Source: Centrapalus pauciflorus (lineage: Eukaryota > Streptophyta > Magnoliopsida > Asterales > Asteraceae). Taken from it: DNA of 64,000 nt. The notes beneath the pieces are model-generated. The model saw nothing but the letters and a program-made list of their open reading frames with translations. It did no database searches and was not told the origin of the DNA. Both the position numbers and the translations under genes were made by a program. The stretch spans positions 144,690-208,689 of the forward strand of contig JAANYP010003744.1 of NCBI GenBank assembly GCA_020465985.1, written 5' to 3'. Positions 10,216 to 22,206 of this stretch are shown piece after piece. Positions within the stretch are counted from its first letter, which is position 1. Each line of letters begins with the position of its first letter.

Positions 10216-12426
10216 TTATATTAGTCACCCTTCGAAGATTTATGGCGGTAGCTACAATGTTTGATGATGTAAATTTGGTACACAAACATTAACTTACAAA
10301 GACCTAACACTCCAGTTTATTGTGTACCCGGTCATCAATGCATGAAGTTTAATAAAACAAAATACTCTTAGCAAGGATAAGTAGATGTCGTTCTTATCAG
10401 AGAAGTATAGGTGAAACTATAAGACCTAACTCTTGTTAAGAATCTTATTAAACCCAACAAGAAATATATATCAACCACAAACTAAGAAAAATTAAAAGAC
10501 ATGAAATAAAATATTACAAAATCTCACAGTGAAACTAAGGTACATGACATCTACTTCTAACATAACATTTTTCATTACAATAATAGCTACCCATCATCCC
10601 AAAGCTTTATTATCTACTACGTACAACAAAACCAGTTGTGTAGTGGTCTATGAAAACTTCAAGCTTCGATGAGTGTGAACCTAGGAACTTGGTCTAGCTG
10701 GGGGCTTTACCTTTTCTTGTAAAGTCATATATAGAAACTATAAGAAATGACTTATTAAGTTAATAGAGTTAATAGTAAACAACGGATTTATGATAAGTGG
10801 ACAAAGCTTTAAGTCTCTAGGCAACATACGCAATGTGCATAGAAGTTTGTCACCGTCCACCACTGATGAGACATAATATATAGAATACGATAATGTCAAA
10901 CTCAAAATTGCTCATTTTGTGCGAATTGGCCACATACTGAGCTAGCTACCAGTCTAGCAACCTGAGTGACACTAAAGTAAGGATCATCTACAAGCTTCGA
11001 TTGAGCTAGTAGGAATAAGCATAGTCTTGGAATATAGGTCTTTAGCATAGTAAGTCATGAAACAATGATAGCAAAGTGACAACATAGGGAAGTTGTAGCA
11101 AGCAAGTTTTGCAAATGTAAATATGTGCTACCATGGTAAATTGGGCCACACCTTATCATGGTGTGCACAGTCGCTCAATCAAGCTTTTAAATGAATTTTA
11201 AAGAAAGCTTAGAAAATTCAATATGTCTCATTTCATAATATACATGTAAAGAAATTAAATCTATTAATCACTGTCTTTTGGCAAATGGTAATCTGTAGTG
11301 GTTTTGATCCACTTCTTGATAAATCAAGGTACATATAATAGTTTGGATTTGGCTTTGACTTGGTACACTTTATTTTTTAACTGGCTTTGAAACTTTAGCA
11401 AACTTTATAGTTTTCATTGATAATTTTTATACAACTTATTTAACTTGTATCTCATATTCATAACAATGTCTGAGCTAAAGGCATAAACTTGTTGTAGTTA
11501 TGTTAGAACAACTTCAGACTTAGACTCAATCTTGGATAGTCATCCGAACATTAGACTACAGCTGGGTCCGAACTTCGGTCATGACCTAGTCACTTTTGTT
11601 AGTCATTCTGTTTGAGGTCTGAACTTCGGACTAGGGATTGATCCGAACTTCAAATCTTGCTTGATCTGTTTGAGTTTTTTATACTAACTTTGAATCTCAC
11701 AAGATCTGAACTTAGAAGTTTTAAAATTCCATACTTTGAGCATTTTTGAGTCATTTTAGTTATTCATACTTAGTACAAAGTGGATACCCAAACTTTGGGT
11801 TTAATCCAAACATAAGATCAAGTGGTGAACATTGATGCTTCATAGATCCAAAATTCCATTGTTAACAGTTGCTGGTTTTACTATTATTTTTACCATATTC
11901 TTTTTAGCCTCTTTTGGGCAATGCGATCAAAACACTTATAACACGCATTCTAACATATATATAAAAGATCTATTTGATGTTTACGTGTGCAATTGTATGT
12001 GATTGTGACTCAAACGGGTCTCGACTTTCATGCTTTCAAAGTCGAGAGCCATAAAACACCAAATTTCAATGTTTAAAGTATGAACTACTTTTGATTTGTT
12101 GCTGGATTATTAATTAAAAAAACACTTATTTGACCGATAATTTCTTCAAAGAATTCAACTAATCCTTGCGTAAATTTTTGGAGAAAACCGAAAAGACAGT
12201 ATAATGAGAGAAGGAGTTCATTTTCTTATACAAAACACATGCAGATTACAATTGATGAATAATCAATTGTGTTAATAAGTAATCTAACACCTTTAAACGT
12301 GACCTTTTATTTGAATGAAAAGTTTACATTTTCACCATTAACCTTATTTTGCCCATATTAACACATTTAACCAAACTACATAATTTACTAACTTAAGAAT
12401 ACAAGTTTAAATTAAAAATCTTAATG
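10216..12426. other. Non-coding flank between R2 and R3, probably old transposon debris
   Basis: No credible gene in 2.2 kb of AT-rich DNA. The part from about 10330 to 10780 loosely follows the layout of a gypsy LTR, but I could not align it convincingly to R4 or R5. 11542-11709 has four or more copies of a motif near CCGAACTTCGGA. 12019-12047 is an inverted repeat. This DNA and 25982-26799 were contiguous before R3 inserted. Confidence 0.5.
12019..12047. other. Perfect 10 bp inverted repeat (hairpin)
   Basis: TCTCGACTTT (12019-12028) and AAAGTCGAGA (12038-12047) with a nine-base spacer; two more G-C pairs form outside one mismatch. It has no run of T after it and no gene next to it, so a terminator role is unlikely. 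Confidence 0.6.
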
Positions 12427-12431
12427 CGGGC
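12427..12431. repeat. Target-site duplication of R3, left copy
   Basis: CGGGC, identical to 25977-25981 after the 3' LTR. Confidence 0.95.
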
Positions 12432-13098
12432 TGTTGGTACACCCTGTGTGACGATAGCAGTCTAAGCGATCTAACATTTTGGTTTAAGTAATATTCAAGG
12501 TTTTGGGAATTAACTAGTGTTTGATATATATGTTTATGTATGTTTGTTTGTTATTGATTGTGTGTTTGAACTTGATGTAACATATTACAAGAAGTTCAAA
12601 CATAAAGTTCAAAGATTAATTCAAGCATAAGTAAAAACATAAGTTTCAACACTAGTTGTTTAAGTAAATTAGTTAGATTCGAATTATATAAGGCTTGGTA
12701 TTCGAATCTGTGATAGATTCGAATGTAGCCATAGATTCGAATGAGACTTGATTAGAGAGTGTCTTTATGGACAAACTCGAATGGGCCTTGGGCTAGATTC
12801 GAGGTTGGCCCATAACAGACTCGAATCAGGGTCTATAATTAGGGATAGACTCGATTAATTATGAGACTTTTTGCAAAATTCGTCAGGGATTAAGCATTAA
12901 GCGATCTCGAATCTATCATCGGTTTTAGTGCAGTTTCGGAGAGAATCAGCTTGTAGGATCGTTTGTGTGTCGTTCGTTCAGCTTCTGATAGTCTCCGTGT
13001 TTCGTAGTTGAGAGTTGTTACCGTCTACCCGTTAACGAGGATTCCGCACTCGTTGACGGTTTCGCGTCTAGATGGATCTGTGTTAGGTAGTCCTTACA
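12432..13098 (+). repeat. R3 5' LTR (family beta)
   Basis: 667 bp, TG...CA, followed by AG and the primer site. It contains ATTATATAAGG near 12690, a possible TATA box, and several TTCGAATC-type motifs between 12670 and 12920. Nearly identical to 25310-25976. Confidence 0.95.
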
Positions 13099-13100
13099 AG

Positions 13101-13113
13101 TGGTATCAGAGCC
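13101..13113 (+). other. R3 primer-binding site (initiator tRNA-Met type)
   Basis: TGGTATCAGAGCC, two bases after the LTR end. It is a perfect match to the usual plant copia primer-binding site. Confidence 0.95.
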
Positions 13114-13735
13114 AGCAGAGTGTTCTTGGTGTTCTTCGTGTTCATCTAGATACATTCTAGGTTTCTTGACGTTTGTAGTCGGTTTTTCTCTCAAAAACGT
13201 ATTTTTTCGTGTTCATCGAGTTTACCAAACAGTAATCCGGAAAATACTTTGTGGTTTTTAACGTTTTTGATCGAAATCATTATTTTTCGTTGGAAAAATA
13301 CTGATTGAATCTGTAAAACGTCAAAAAAATCAAAGTGTTAGCCGTTTTTCGAGTTTGCGGCGCACGAATCTATTAGGGGTAATTAGGGTTATACTTAGTT
13401 TCGAGTCTAACCAAAATCCGCTCCTTTCGAGTCTAATTCAGAGGGTTTCGAATCTATTTCGAGTTTGTTCTACATTCGAATAGGATCTCGAATCTACTCA
13501 GTTTCGAGTTTAATTCGAGTTTAGGTTACTTTCGAATAGGGTTTCGAATCTGCTGATTGTTTCGAGTTTGTCTGCCTTCGAATCTGAGGACTTCTTCGAA
13601 TTTGACATAATTTCGAATTTAATTGAATTCCAACACTTAATCGAATTTAATCCCAAATCAATTAGAATCTAATTATATTCGAATCTCTCTAGATTCGAAC
13701 GGGTTAATTCCAATTAGTTTCGAATTAAATTAATT
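13114..13735 (+). other. R3 untranslated leader with TTCGAATCT/TTCGAGTTT array
   Basis: Non-coding. From 13360 to 13735 I count about 19 TCGA cores, most in the forms TTCGAATCT, TTCGAGTTT or TTCGAGTCT, where chance would give one or two. The array starts next to a donor-like GGG/GTAATTAGG (intron start would be 13379) that is also found in R9 at 59616. Confidence 0.7.
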
Positions 13736-16638
13736 ATGTTCAATTCAATCACTTTCGAAAAGATATCAAATCTCCAAAAATTCATTGAAATGGACCACGA
13801 GGTCGGGAAGGCAAACGCTCCGCCTAAACTGATGAGGATCCAGGATTATTACTGGTGGAAGGATCGGTTTACCGATTTCGTGCGCTTTAATGACATGCGC
13901 ATGTGGGTGTGCATCGACGAAGGATATATTCCACCGGTTTCTGAAGTTGAAGGCCGTCAGAAAGTCTTGTCATACCAAATGATGAAGGAGGATGCTAAGA
14001 AATTGTTTGAAGCCGAAAACAAAGCTTTCTCGATAATCCATATGGCTTTACCTCAGGATATACTGCACACATTTAGAACTCAAAGGACGTCGAAGGAACT
14101 TTGGGAGTCTCTCGAGAAAAGGTGTGAGGGTAATCCTAGGGTTCGTAGAAAGCGTACAGAGCTGTTGAAACAACAGTTTGCAATCTTCAAGGCGTTAAAG
14201 GATGAACAGCTGGATGATATCATCACTTGGTTCTATCATCTGTTGACAGAACTTGAAAGTCACGGAATTGAGTATTCTGACACTGACAAGAACAACAAGC
14301 TTCTTGATGCCTTACCAGCCAAATGGGCTATGTGGGTGGCAATGATCAAGCTGAATGAAGACAAGTACTATACTCAATCTCTCGATGACATTGTGGGAAC
14401 ATTGCGGGCATATCACTTCGAGCTACTGAAGGCCGAAACTGATTACGAACAAGTCCAGAATCCAGCAATGTATTTTGGAAAGTCGACAAAACCTTCAGCG
14501 ACCGCCGATCTGAAGACTGCTACAGCGTTTTTCACCAGAGAAACGTCATCACCAGCAGAGTCCGAAGACTTATTAAATCGCGCGTTCTTAGGATTAGGAA
14601 GATCGGAAGAACCGCAGCCCCAAGTGCATCAGGCATCGCCATCTCAGAGTTATTCGAAGATGCCCATGAGCGCAAAGTCAGCAGAAGAACATTTGAATCT
14701 GCTTGCTTCTTTTGTGGCAGCGTATGGAAATTGTGTTCAAGGGAAGATTAACGATCCTGCTCTCTGGGATGAGGATTATGATCAGGTCGACCCTGATGAT
14801 CTTGAGGAAATGGACCTCAAATGGCAACTGGCCATGGTAACCCAACGGGTTAAGAGATTCATTAAGAGAACTGGGAGAAATTTGACGATGAATAACAAGG
14901 GGATAGGGTTTGATAAGTCCAAAGTAAAGTGCTACAACTGTCAAGGACTGGGACACTTCGCTAGGGAGTGTCAGAGACCGAAGGTGGAGACATACCAAGG
15001 GCAAAGTCAGCATCAGGGACAATTTCAGACTCAGTCTCAACAACGATATCTTCCAAGTTCATCATCTGGTCAAGCCAACCTAGCGGGTCTAATATCCAAT
15101 GTCACTTCAGACAGACAGCTAGCAGGTACCTATGACTGGAGTTCACATCCTGAGTCGAATGCTAGAGCTTTCATGGCTGAAGTCACAGAAACTGGGTGTG
15201 AAGAAGAAGAGCAGACCACAAGGGAAAACAGTCCGATGTGGGTGGAAAAGACGGATGATCAGACAGTCCTGGAGTTTGCCGCTCAGATGGCCAATGTGGA
15301 ATCTGATAACTCAAAGGTTAGTCTAACTTACTCTCTTTTTCATGAATTATGTGTATTGTGTGTTACTTCTAATGATAGGTTAAATCTAGTCTTAGAATCA
15401 CATAAATCCATAACTGCTCATAATGAGAACTTAAAGATAGAAAATGCTAGCCTAAACGATATCAAGCAAGATCTTAAAGAAAAGCTTAAGGCTGATGCTC
15501 AAGATGTAATAGTTCTAAAAGACAAACTGAGTGAGCAGTGTGTTAGGATAGAGCTTATGTATGAGCACGTAGAAGCCTTGACCAAGAGTCTTAAGGACAA
15601 GGACATAGAGCTAGCTGAAACAAAGGTAAAGGTAGCCGAGGCAAATAGCAAGTTGAAGAAGTTTAGGAATTCGAGCCTAAACCTAGGGAAAGTTTTAGAT
15701 GCCCAAAGACAGTCTAAGAAGCCCGTAGGTCTAGGATTTCACGAAATTCCTCCACCTTTCAATGCAAACTACGTGCCTCAGCCTCAGGAGAAAACTGACA
15801 AATCAGTAGACTTAGAGGACACACCTGAACCTAAATCTGAGCCTTGTGTAGAAAATACACCTAAGGTGGCTGACACAACTGTCAAGATCAAGAAGGTCAA
15901 ATTTGTGACTTCCTCTAGTGAAACACCTGCAGGAAAACATAAAATTAATTGGGCTGATCAGGACGATGAGCCAGTCGCTATATATGTACGTAAGGATCAA
16001 GACACTAGTGAGACACCTAAGTCTAAGGGCTCACAAAAGAAGCCAATAGACAAAATGTCATGCTTTAGATGTCATGAGAGGGGGCATGTGGCTTCTACTT
16101 GTCCACATAGGAAAGTTGATACGACACCTAAGATAGTGAAGCCAGAACAGCCCAAACCCTCAACAAGTGTGGCGAGCACGAGTAGTTCTCAGAGTACCGA
16201 GAAAACTGTGCAGGCCGCACCACAACCTGTTGTGAAACAAACACCGGTTAAGGTTGGACCAAAAGAAGTGGTTAGGACAAATTCACCGAATCGTGTCATT
16301 AATCAATCTAGGTCAGCACCTCAATAAGTCTATAGGAGCACCACACCTAGCAGGTCACACACTCCAGTTAGGTCACATACTCCCGTTAGACATTATGTAC
16401 CGGTAAGAGCTCAGGGATCACAGTCCGAAATGCAGTATAATAGGAATTATTCTAGAGCTCCACAACAAATGCCTACTCAAAGGCAAAGAGTGAATTTAAA
16501 TCACTTGGCACCACAATAACTCCTTTTCAAAGACCCAAGTCACCTGAAAGGCGAGATGGGTATTTGAAAGAGTTTCAGTATGTGGACGAGAATGGTATAA
16601 CCAAGTCAGTCATGGCTTGGGTTCCCCGTGATAACTAA
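13736..16638 (+). pseudogene. gag: R3 gag (family beta), disrupted near the C-terminus
   Basis: Gag of a Sirevirus-like element, unusually large at about 960 codons. The 863-residue open part has the copia Gag core (YYWWKDRFTDFVRFNDMRMW near residue 40), a first CCHC knuckle CYNCQGLGHFAREC (residues 399-412), an E/K/L-rich coiled coil (about 560-680) and a second knuckle CFRCHERGHVASTC (776-789). It ends at TAA 16325-16327 where R9 has a Gln codon. A 1 bp deletion relative to R9 near 16518 then shifts the frame before the final WVPRDN and TAA (16636-16638). The start chosen is the first in-frame ATG. The ATG that starts gag in R9 is ATA here (13763), so the true start was probably lost. Gag forms the particle and the knuckles bind RNA. 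Confidence 0.85.
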
Positions 16639-16659
16639 CCTATTTTCTTTCATGTGCAG
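16636..16659 (+). promoter_or_regulatory. R3 gag-pol boundary: TAA stop plus splice-acceptor-like sequence
   Basis: The last gag codons are followed by TAA (16636-16638) inside ACTAACC, then TATTTTCTTTCATGTGCAG ending at 16659 and GAG of the pol frame. A CTAAC branch-point form, pyrimidine tract and CAG/G make a good plant 3' splice-site match. Only about 30 bases separate it from the end of gag, too short for a local intron, so any donor must be far upstream. Conserved in R9 and, in form, in R2. Confidence 0.5.
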
Positions 16660-19600
16660 GAGATCACCACAGGTCCAAACAACAAATGGTTCGTCGACAG
16701 TGGATGCTCCAGGCACATGACGGGGGAAAGAAGTCTGCATACAGACTTCAAGGGTGGGAATAAGGGGTTTGTATCATTCGCTGGTAACAAAGGAGGAAAT
16801 ATCACTGGAACTGGAGAAGTCACTAATGGGACGATTACATTGGATCAAGTTTATCACGTTGATAAACTGGTTCATAATCTCATTAGTGTATCTCAAATCT
16901 GTGATAAGAAGAATTCAGTGCTTTTCACTGACACTGAAGCGTTAGTGCTGAAACCGGGATTCAAGATGCCTGAAGATTGGATTTTGATGCGGGCACCAAG
17001 GAAGAATGACTTGTACATGCTCGATATGAACAAGCCAGATACTTCGATGGGTCCGATCTGCTTACTATCAAAAGCTTTGGAGACGGAATCGGTTTTGTGG
17101 CACAGACGCATGGCTCACTTGCACCTAAGGAAGATGAACTACATAACGAAGAATGGACTGGTGCAAGGTGTGCCTCTGAAGAGCTTTAAGTTCGAGGACA
17201 AGTGTCTACCGTGCATGAAGGGCAAGCAACATAAGAAGACACACAAGTCCAAGACGCAGAACTCCATAACCTCAACATTCGATTTGTTGCATATGGACCT
17301 TTTCGGCCCAATCAACAAAAGGAGTATAGGAGGTAGTTGGTTTTGTTTGGTTATCACTGACGATTACTCACGCTTTTCTTGGGTTTTCTTTTTAGGTACA
17401 AAGGACGAGACGGCTTCCAAACTCATCGGGTTCTTAGACCAAGTGGAGAATTCCTACGGAACAAGGGTTAAACGACTTCGTAGTGATAATGGAACAGAGT
17501 TCAAAAACATTGTAATTGGTGTATATTGCCTATCAAAGGGCATCGTGCATCAATTCAGTGCACCATATGAACCTCAACAAAATGGGGTGGCCGAATGTAA
17601 AAATAGAAAATTGATTGAGGCTGCAAGGACTATGCTTTCGGATTCAAAGCTTCCTACCATGTTTTGGGGGGAGGCAGTGAATACCGCGTGCCATATTTTA
17701 AACCGAGTCCTTACAATCAAATCTTTGAACAAAACATGCTATGAAATTTTGAATAAACGGCCACCTAATTTAACTGGATTCGAACCGTTTAGGGTACCAT
17801 ACACTCTTTTACGAACAAAACATCAACCGAAGTTTGGTGAAAAGGCTGACGAAGGATACTTCCTAGGTTATGTGCCGAACTCACCAAACAAACGGGTTTT
17901 TAACAAAACAAATGGTACTGTGGAGATTGTGTATAACATTGAGGTTACAAGTTATACACATGAACCCCAAACTGGTCCGGAATGGATATTTGACTATGAT
18001 AAGTTATTTGAGTCATTTAACATTCCTCTGGATTATACTGCAGGTACAATCGAAAAAGACATAACAACGTTGCATCTGAATGACGATGACCATATCTTTT
18101 CGAGGACTACGGTTGAATCCAGATCCGAGCCTACTGCGACTGTAGATAGATCTCCAGAAGTCGATGTTCCTGAAGCACCTACCACTGAGAATCAGACTCA
18201 AGCATCAAGTTCCAACTCTGAGGAAAACGTCCGTGAGGAGGAAAATGTAGAAGCTGAGCCTGTTCCCCCTTTAGGTGAAATAGGATCTAACTTAGGAGAT
18301 AATCTAAGGGTTGATGAGATAGAGACCTCTAGGGTTAACAAGAACCATCCATTAGAAAGCATCATAGGAAATCCTAACGAGGGTGTGAGGACTAGAAGTA
18401 GTTTAAATAACAACACTGTGTTGTTGTCGATGATAAACGACTCCAAGGCATATCACACATGTCTCTATTCTTGTTTCATATCGCAAGTAGAGCCTAAAAA
18501 TGTGCAAATGGCACTTAAGGATAACTCCTGGGTTGAAGCGATGCAGGAAGAACTTTCGCAATTTAGGAAACTAGAAGTGTGGGAGTTAGATCCATTACCT
18601 CGAGGGGAAGTTGCCATAGGAACCAAATGGGTTTTTAAGTGCAAAAGAGACGATCGGGGTATAGTCACGCGCAACAAGGCTAGGCTACTTGTAAAGGGTT
18701 TCAACCAGAAGGAGGGAATCGATTACAACGAGGTTTTTGCACCAGTAGCAAGGCTAGAAGCCATTAGGTTTTTTTTAGCTTTTGCCTCCTTCAAGGGCTT
18801 TAAGGTATATCAGTTAGATGTTAAGAGTGCTTTCCTGTATGGGAAAGTGAAGGAGTTGGTGTATGTAGAACAATCGCCCGGATTTACAGATCCAAAATAT
18901 CCAGAGAGAGTATATCGTTTAGATAAGGCTCTATATGGATTGCATCAGGCACCGAGGGCGTGGTATGAGACTCTATCCAACCATCTATTAGAGAACGGGT
19001 TTAAAAGGGGTAGGATAGATAGTACTCTGTTTGTCAAAAGGAAGGGAGAACACTTTATCTTGGTACAAGTGTACGTCGATGATATCATCTTTGGATCATC
19101 AGACGAACAGATGTGCAAAGACTTCGAGAAGGTGATGAAGTCTAAGTTCGAGATGAGTGCTATGGGAGAGTTGAATTTCTTTTTGGGGTTACAAGTTGAC
19201 CAGAAGAAGGAAGGGATGTTTATCCATCAGACTAAGTATGTCTATGACATATTGGAACGTTTCGGGATGGAAGGAACAAAGTTGACTGCCCATTTCAGCA
19301 CGCCGATTCAAGTGAATCATAATCTCGGACCGGGTACTGAAAGTGATACCGATGTGGATCCGACTTTATATCGGGCCATGATTGGATCACTTATGTATTT
19401 AACCGCTTCAAGACCTGACATAATGTTTGCTGTGTGTATTTGTGATAGGTTTCAAGCTAATCCGAAGGAGATGCACATGAAGGCTGTGAAGCGGATTCTA
19501 CGATACCTCAAGTCGAAACCGAAGCTGGGACTTTGGTATCACTCGGAGGGAGATCTAGAGTTGGAGGCATTCACTGATTCTGACTACGGAGGATGCATCT

Positions 19601-20028
19601 TGACGCGCAAATCAACGACTGGAGGTTGTCAGTTCCTAGGAGGGAGATAGGTATCCTGGCAATGCAAGAAACAAACATCGGTAGCCGTGTCAACGTGCGA
19701 GGCCGAGTATGTTGCTGCTGGTAGTTGCTGCTCACAGGTTCTGTGGATACAACAACACTTGCGGGATTACGGTTTGGCTTACACTCAAACTCCAATTAGG
19801 ATAGACAATCAATCTACAATTGCTATAACGAATAATCCAGTTAAACACAACAAAACAAAGCACATAGACATTAGGCATTATTTTATTCGTGATTGTGCTG
19901 AAAAGAACCTAATCAAATTGGTAAAAGTGGCAACAGAAGATAATAATGCAGATTTATTTACCAAAGCATTTGATAAGTCACGGTTTGAGTATTTAATTCA
20001 ACTGAATGGAATGCGCAACCCAGAATAA
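16639..20028 (+). pseudogene. pol: R3 pol: protease, integrase, reverse transcriptase, RNase H
   Basis: This frame is open from the gag stop to a single nonsense codon at 19648-19650. It contains protease WFVDSGCSRHMTG (near 16687) and GAG-pre-integrase WHRRMAHLHLRKMNY (near 17098). The integrase core has catalytic Asp 17296-17298, Asp 17485-17487 and Glu 17593-17595, the last pair with 35 residues between them as in the D,D35E family. Reverse transcriptase follows from about 18520, with YVDD at 19072-19083. RNase H starts near 19560 with DSDYGG. After the stop the frame resumes (VSWQCKK, CEAEYVAAG) to 20028. One oddity is Cys in place of the Arg that R9 has right after the third catalytic residue (GVAECKNR against GVAERKNR). 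ATG 16654 is the first Met, but translation from gag or a spliced RNA is more likely. Confidence 0.92.
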
Positions 20029-20628
20029 TTTGACCTTAGTAGTAGTAGCTTATTTTTCTTTTATAGTAGTAGTACTTCTTTCTTTTTATAGTAAGTCTGC
20101 TAATTTAGGATAGTTACTATTTTTAGTAAGTTTCTATTTTTAGTAAGTTTCTATTTTTAGTAAGTTAGTAGTTTATCGTATTTCATAGCTATTTCTTTAT
20201 GAAAAAAAAAAGAAAAAAGAGAGAAAATCAGAAAAACACAAAAAAAGAGAATATCAGAAAAAGAGTTAAGTCTTAGATACATAGGTTCAAAGTGACGAAA
20301 ATTAGCACAGTCGTTAAAAACTCTAAGTGTTTAGGCTTTCACACACAATGCAACTAAATTCTAAGTGTTATACTTTATTTAGTTTGATGTGTTGGTAGGC
20401 ATAATACATATAGGGAATCTCAAGGCAAATAAAATATTCAAGAAAAAGTCAAACGTGTCACTAACTTAGATGTATGACCAATCGGTCTTAATTTTTATGT
20501 ACAAGACATACAAACTTTGAGTCTAAATGAGGTATGCAAACTTTCTGGGGATGTATGGCAACATCAAATACATCTTAAAATGGAAAGAATAGAAATATCA
20601 TACAAAATTGAGAGTCGAAAACATGTAA

Positions 20629-20800
20629 CTCTGTTGTACGTAAGTACAGACCTGTTCCTCTGTTTAGATTCGGGTTAGCAGATATGTCGCTCTGTTGTAC
20701 GTCAGTACAGACCTGTCACCGCTGTCTTGCTAACTTTAAAAAAAAAAAACCTTAAGTCAAACTAAGACACTTTGTTGTATGAAAATACAGACCTGTGTCC
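20629..20800 (+). repeat. Three spaced hairpin repeats with GNRA-like loops
   Basis: Unit of about 30 bases at 20629-20657, 20690-20720 and 20770-20800: CTCTGT, then stem-loop, then GACCTGT. The stem-loops are TGTAC-GTAA-GTACA, TGTAC-GTCA-GTACA and TGTAT-GAAA-ATACA. The third unit changes both bases of the closing pair (C-G to T-A). The loops are GUAA, GUCA and GAAA in RNA. A role in RNA packaging, dimerisation or 3' processing is possible but not shown. Confidence 0.65.
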
Positions 20801-21527
20801 GATGTTTGTCTTTTAAAGAGAGTTTGCAAATACCAACAAGTTAGAATCTTTGTCTGTGTGCCTTGATCATAAAAGTATGTCTATGTCTAAGTCACGTAAG
20901 ATAATTTCATGATAAATAAAAATGCCAAGAGATATTCCGAAATGTAGAGTGTCTAAAGGGGTAAAATACCAACAGTCGGCTAAATAGGTATGTCACGACA
21001 AACAACCAAAGGAATCAAAAATTCCTAAGTGTGAAAGTTTAAGTACTGAAAGTAAGTACCAGATATCACTATCTGATTGAACCTTTCTTAGACTATACTC
21101 ATCAAAAATATTCTGTTTAGAGTTTAGCATAGGTTGTTAATTTTAATAAATTTAGCGTAAGTCTTAGTTAAATTTTTAGTCAAGTTTAAAATTTTCTATT
21201 TTTTACTTAGTTTATTTTATTTTATTTTATTTTATTTTTATTTTAATTTTTACTTAGGTAAAAGGTCAAAAAATTACTGAGGTTGCATTCAAAGTTGGAT
21301 AAAATAAACATTGCGTGAAATATCGTGTGCTTAGGGTAAAAGAGTCGGCATAGTTTATCTTGTTGCACAATACCGTAGAAAAAGGTTGAAAAAGTTGAAG
21401 TTATTTCAAAAATTTTCGAAATTTTTCTAAGTGTTTGGTGTTTTCGAGTTTAGGACAGACTCGAATTGGGAAAGCTTCGAATCTGTCAGTAGATTCGAGT
21501 CTAACCTTAGACTCGAGGGTTGGTAGT

Positions 21528-21535
21528 ATATATAG
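21528..21535 (+). promoter_or_regulatory. Candidate TATA box for ORF3
   Basis: TATATATA in a locally less AT-rich context (GGTTGGTAG before it, GGTCAACAG after it). Transcription would start about 30 bases on, near 21560, some 650 bases before the ORF3 ATG. R6 has a comparable TATA box in the same position after its pol. Confidence 0.5.
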
Positions 21536-21692
21536 GTCAACAGTGAAGTCATTTAAGACTTACTGTTTTTGAATCTACCTTCTCGAATCTATTCCAGCGA
21601 TTTCGATTCTGTTCTCGAGTCTATCGTTTCTCTCATAAACGACAATCCGTCGAGTTTAAACCTAGTGTGTTCGATTCTACTACTGTATGTAG

Positions 21693-22206
21693 GTATAATC
21701 AACTTGAATGTACAAGCTTCATGTAGTTTTATACACAATTTTAGGCAAACTCATCGAGTTTTGAAGGTTTAAGGGTCGAAATAGGGTTTTTACAAAATTA
21801 CCAAGTTTAGACCGATAAATAGTCAAATCAAAGGCATATATCTGTGATTAGTAACTAGTAGGACTAATGAATGTAATTTTCTAAGTCCAAAAAAGGTTAA
21901 AATCAAGAGATTTGGTCTTTGAATAAAGTCGGTGGTTCGAATCTGTTCATGGGGTTTCTCGAATCTGTCATTAGACTCGAGAAGACCAGAACTTTCGAAT
22001 CTGTCATCAAACTCGAAAAGGGACAATTCGAATCTGTTACATTCGAATCTATCTTTTACTTGCATTATTTAATTTAAATTTTATTAAACTTGGAGAAATT
22101 TAATTGTGTTGGATTTTGTACTTAATCAAGTTCAAAATAAAACAGATTTGAATTGAAACAAGTTTATTGATTTTTAATGAATCTAATAGTTTTGTTTATT
22201 GTGCAG
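21693..22206 (+). other. Candidate leader intron of ORF3
   Basis: Donor-like AG/GTATAATC at 21691-21700 and acceptor-like TTTTGTTTATTGTGCAG ending at 22206 with a TCTAAT branch-point form upstream. The ORF3 ATG follows two bases later (22209). The candidate intron is 514 nt and contains much of the TTCGAATCTG array. It is predicted from consensus only. Confidence 0.4.

Noticed and set aside
13101..13113. Part of a tRNA gene at TGGTATCAGAGCC
   Set aside because: It is the primer-binding site, lies next to the LTR end, and no cloverleaf surrounds it.
13360..13735. CRISPR-like array made of TTCGAATCT units
   Set aside because: Units are short and variable, spacing is irregular, spacers are not unique sequences of constant length, and the host is a plant.
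16624..16659. A local intron between the end of gag and pol in R3 and R9
   Set aside because: GT to CAG would be only about 30 nt, too short for a plant intron; only a distal donor could use this acceptor.
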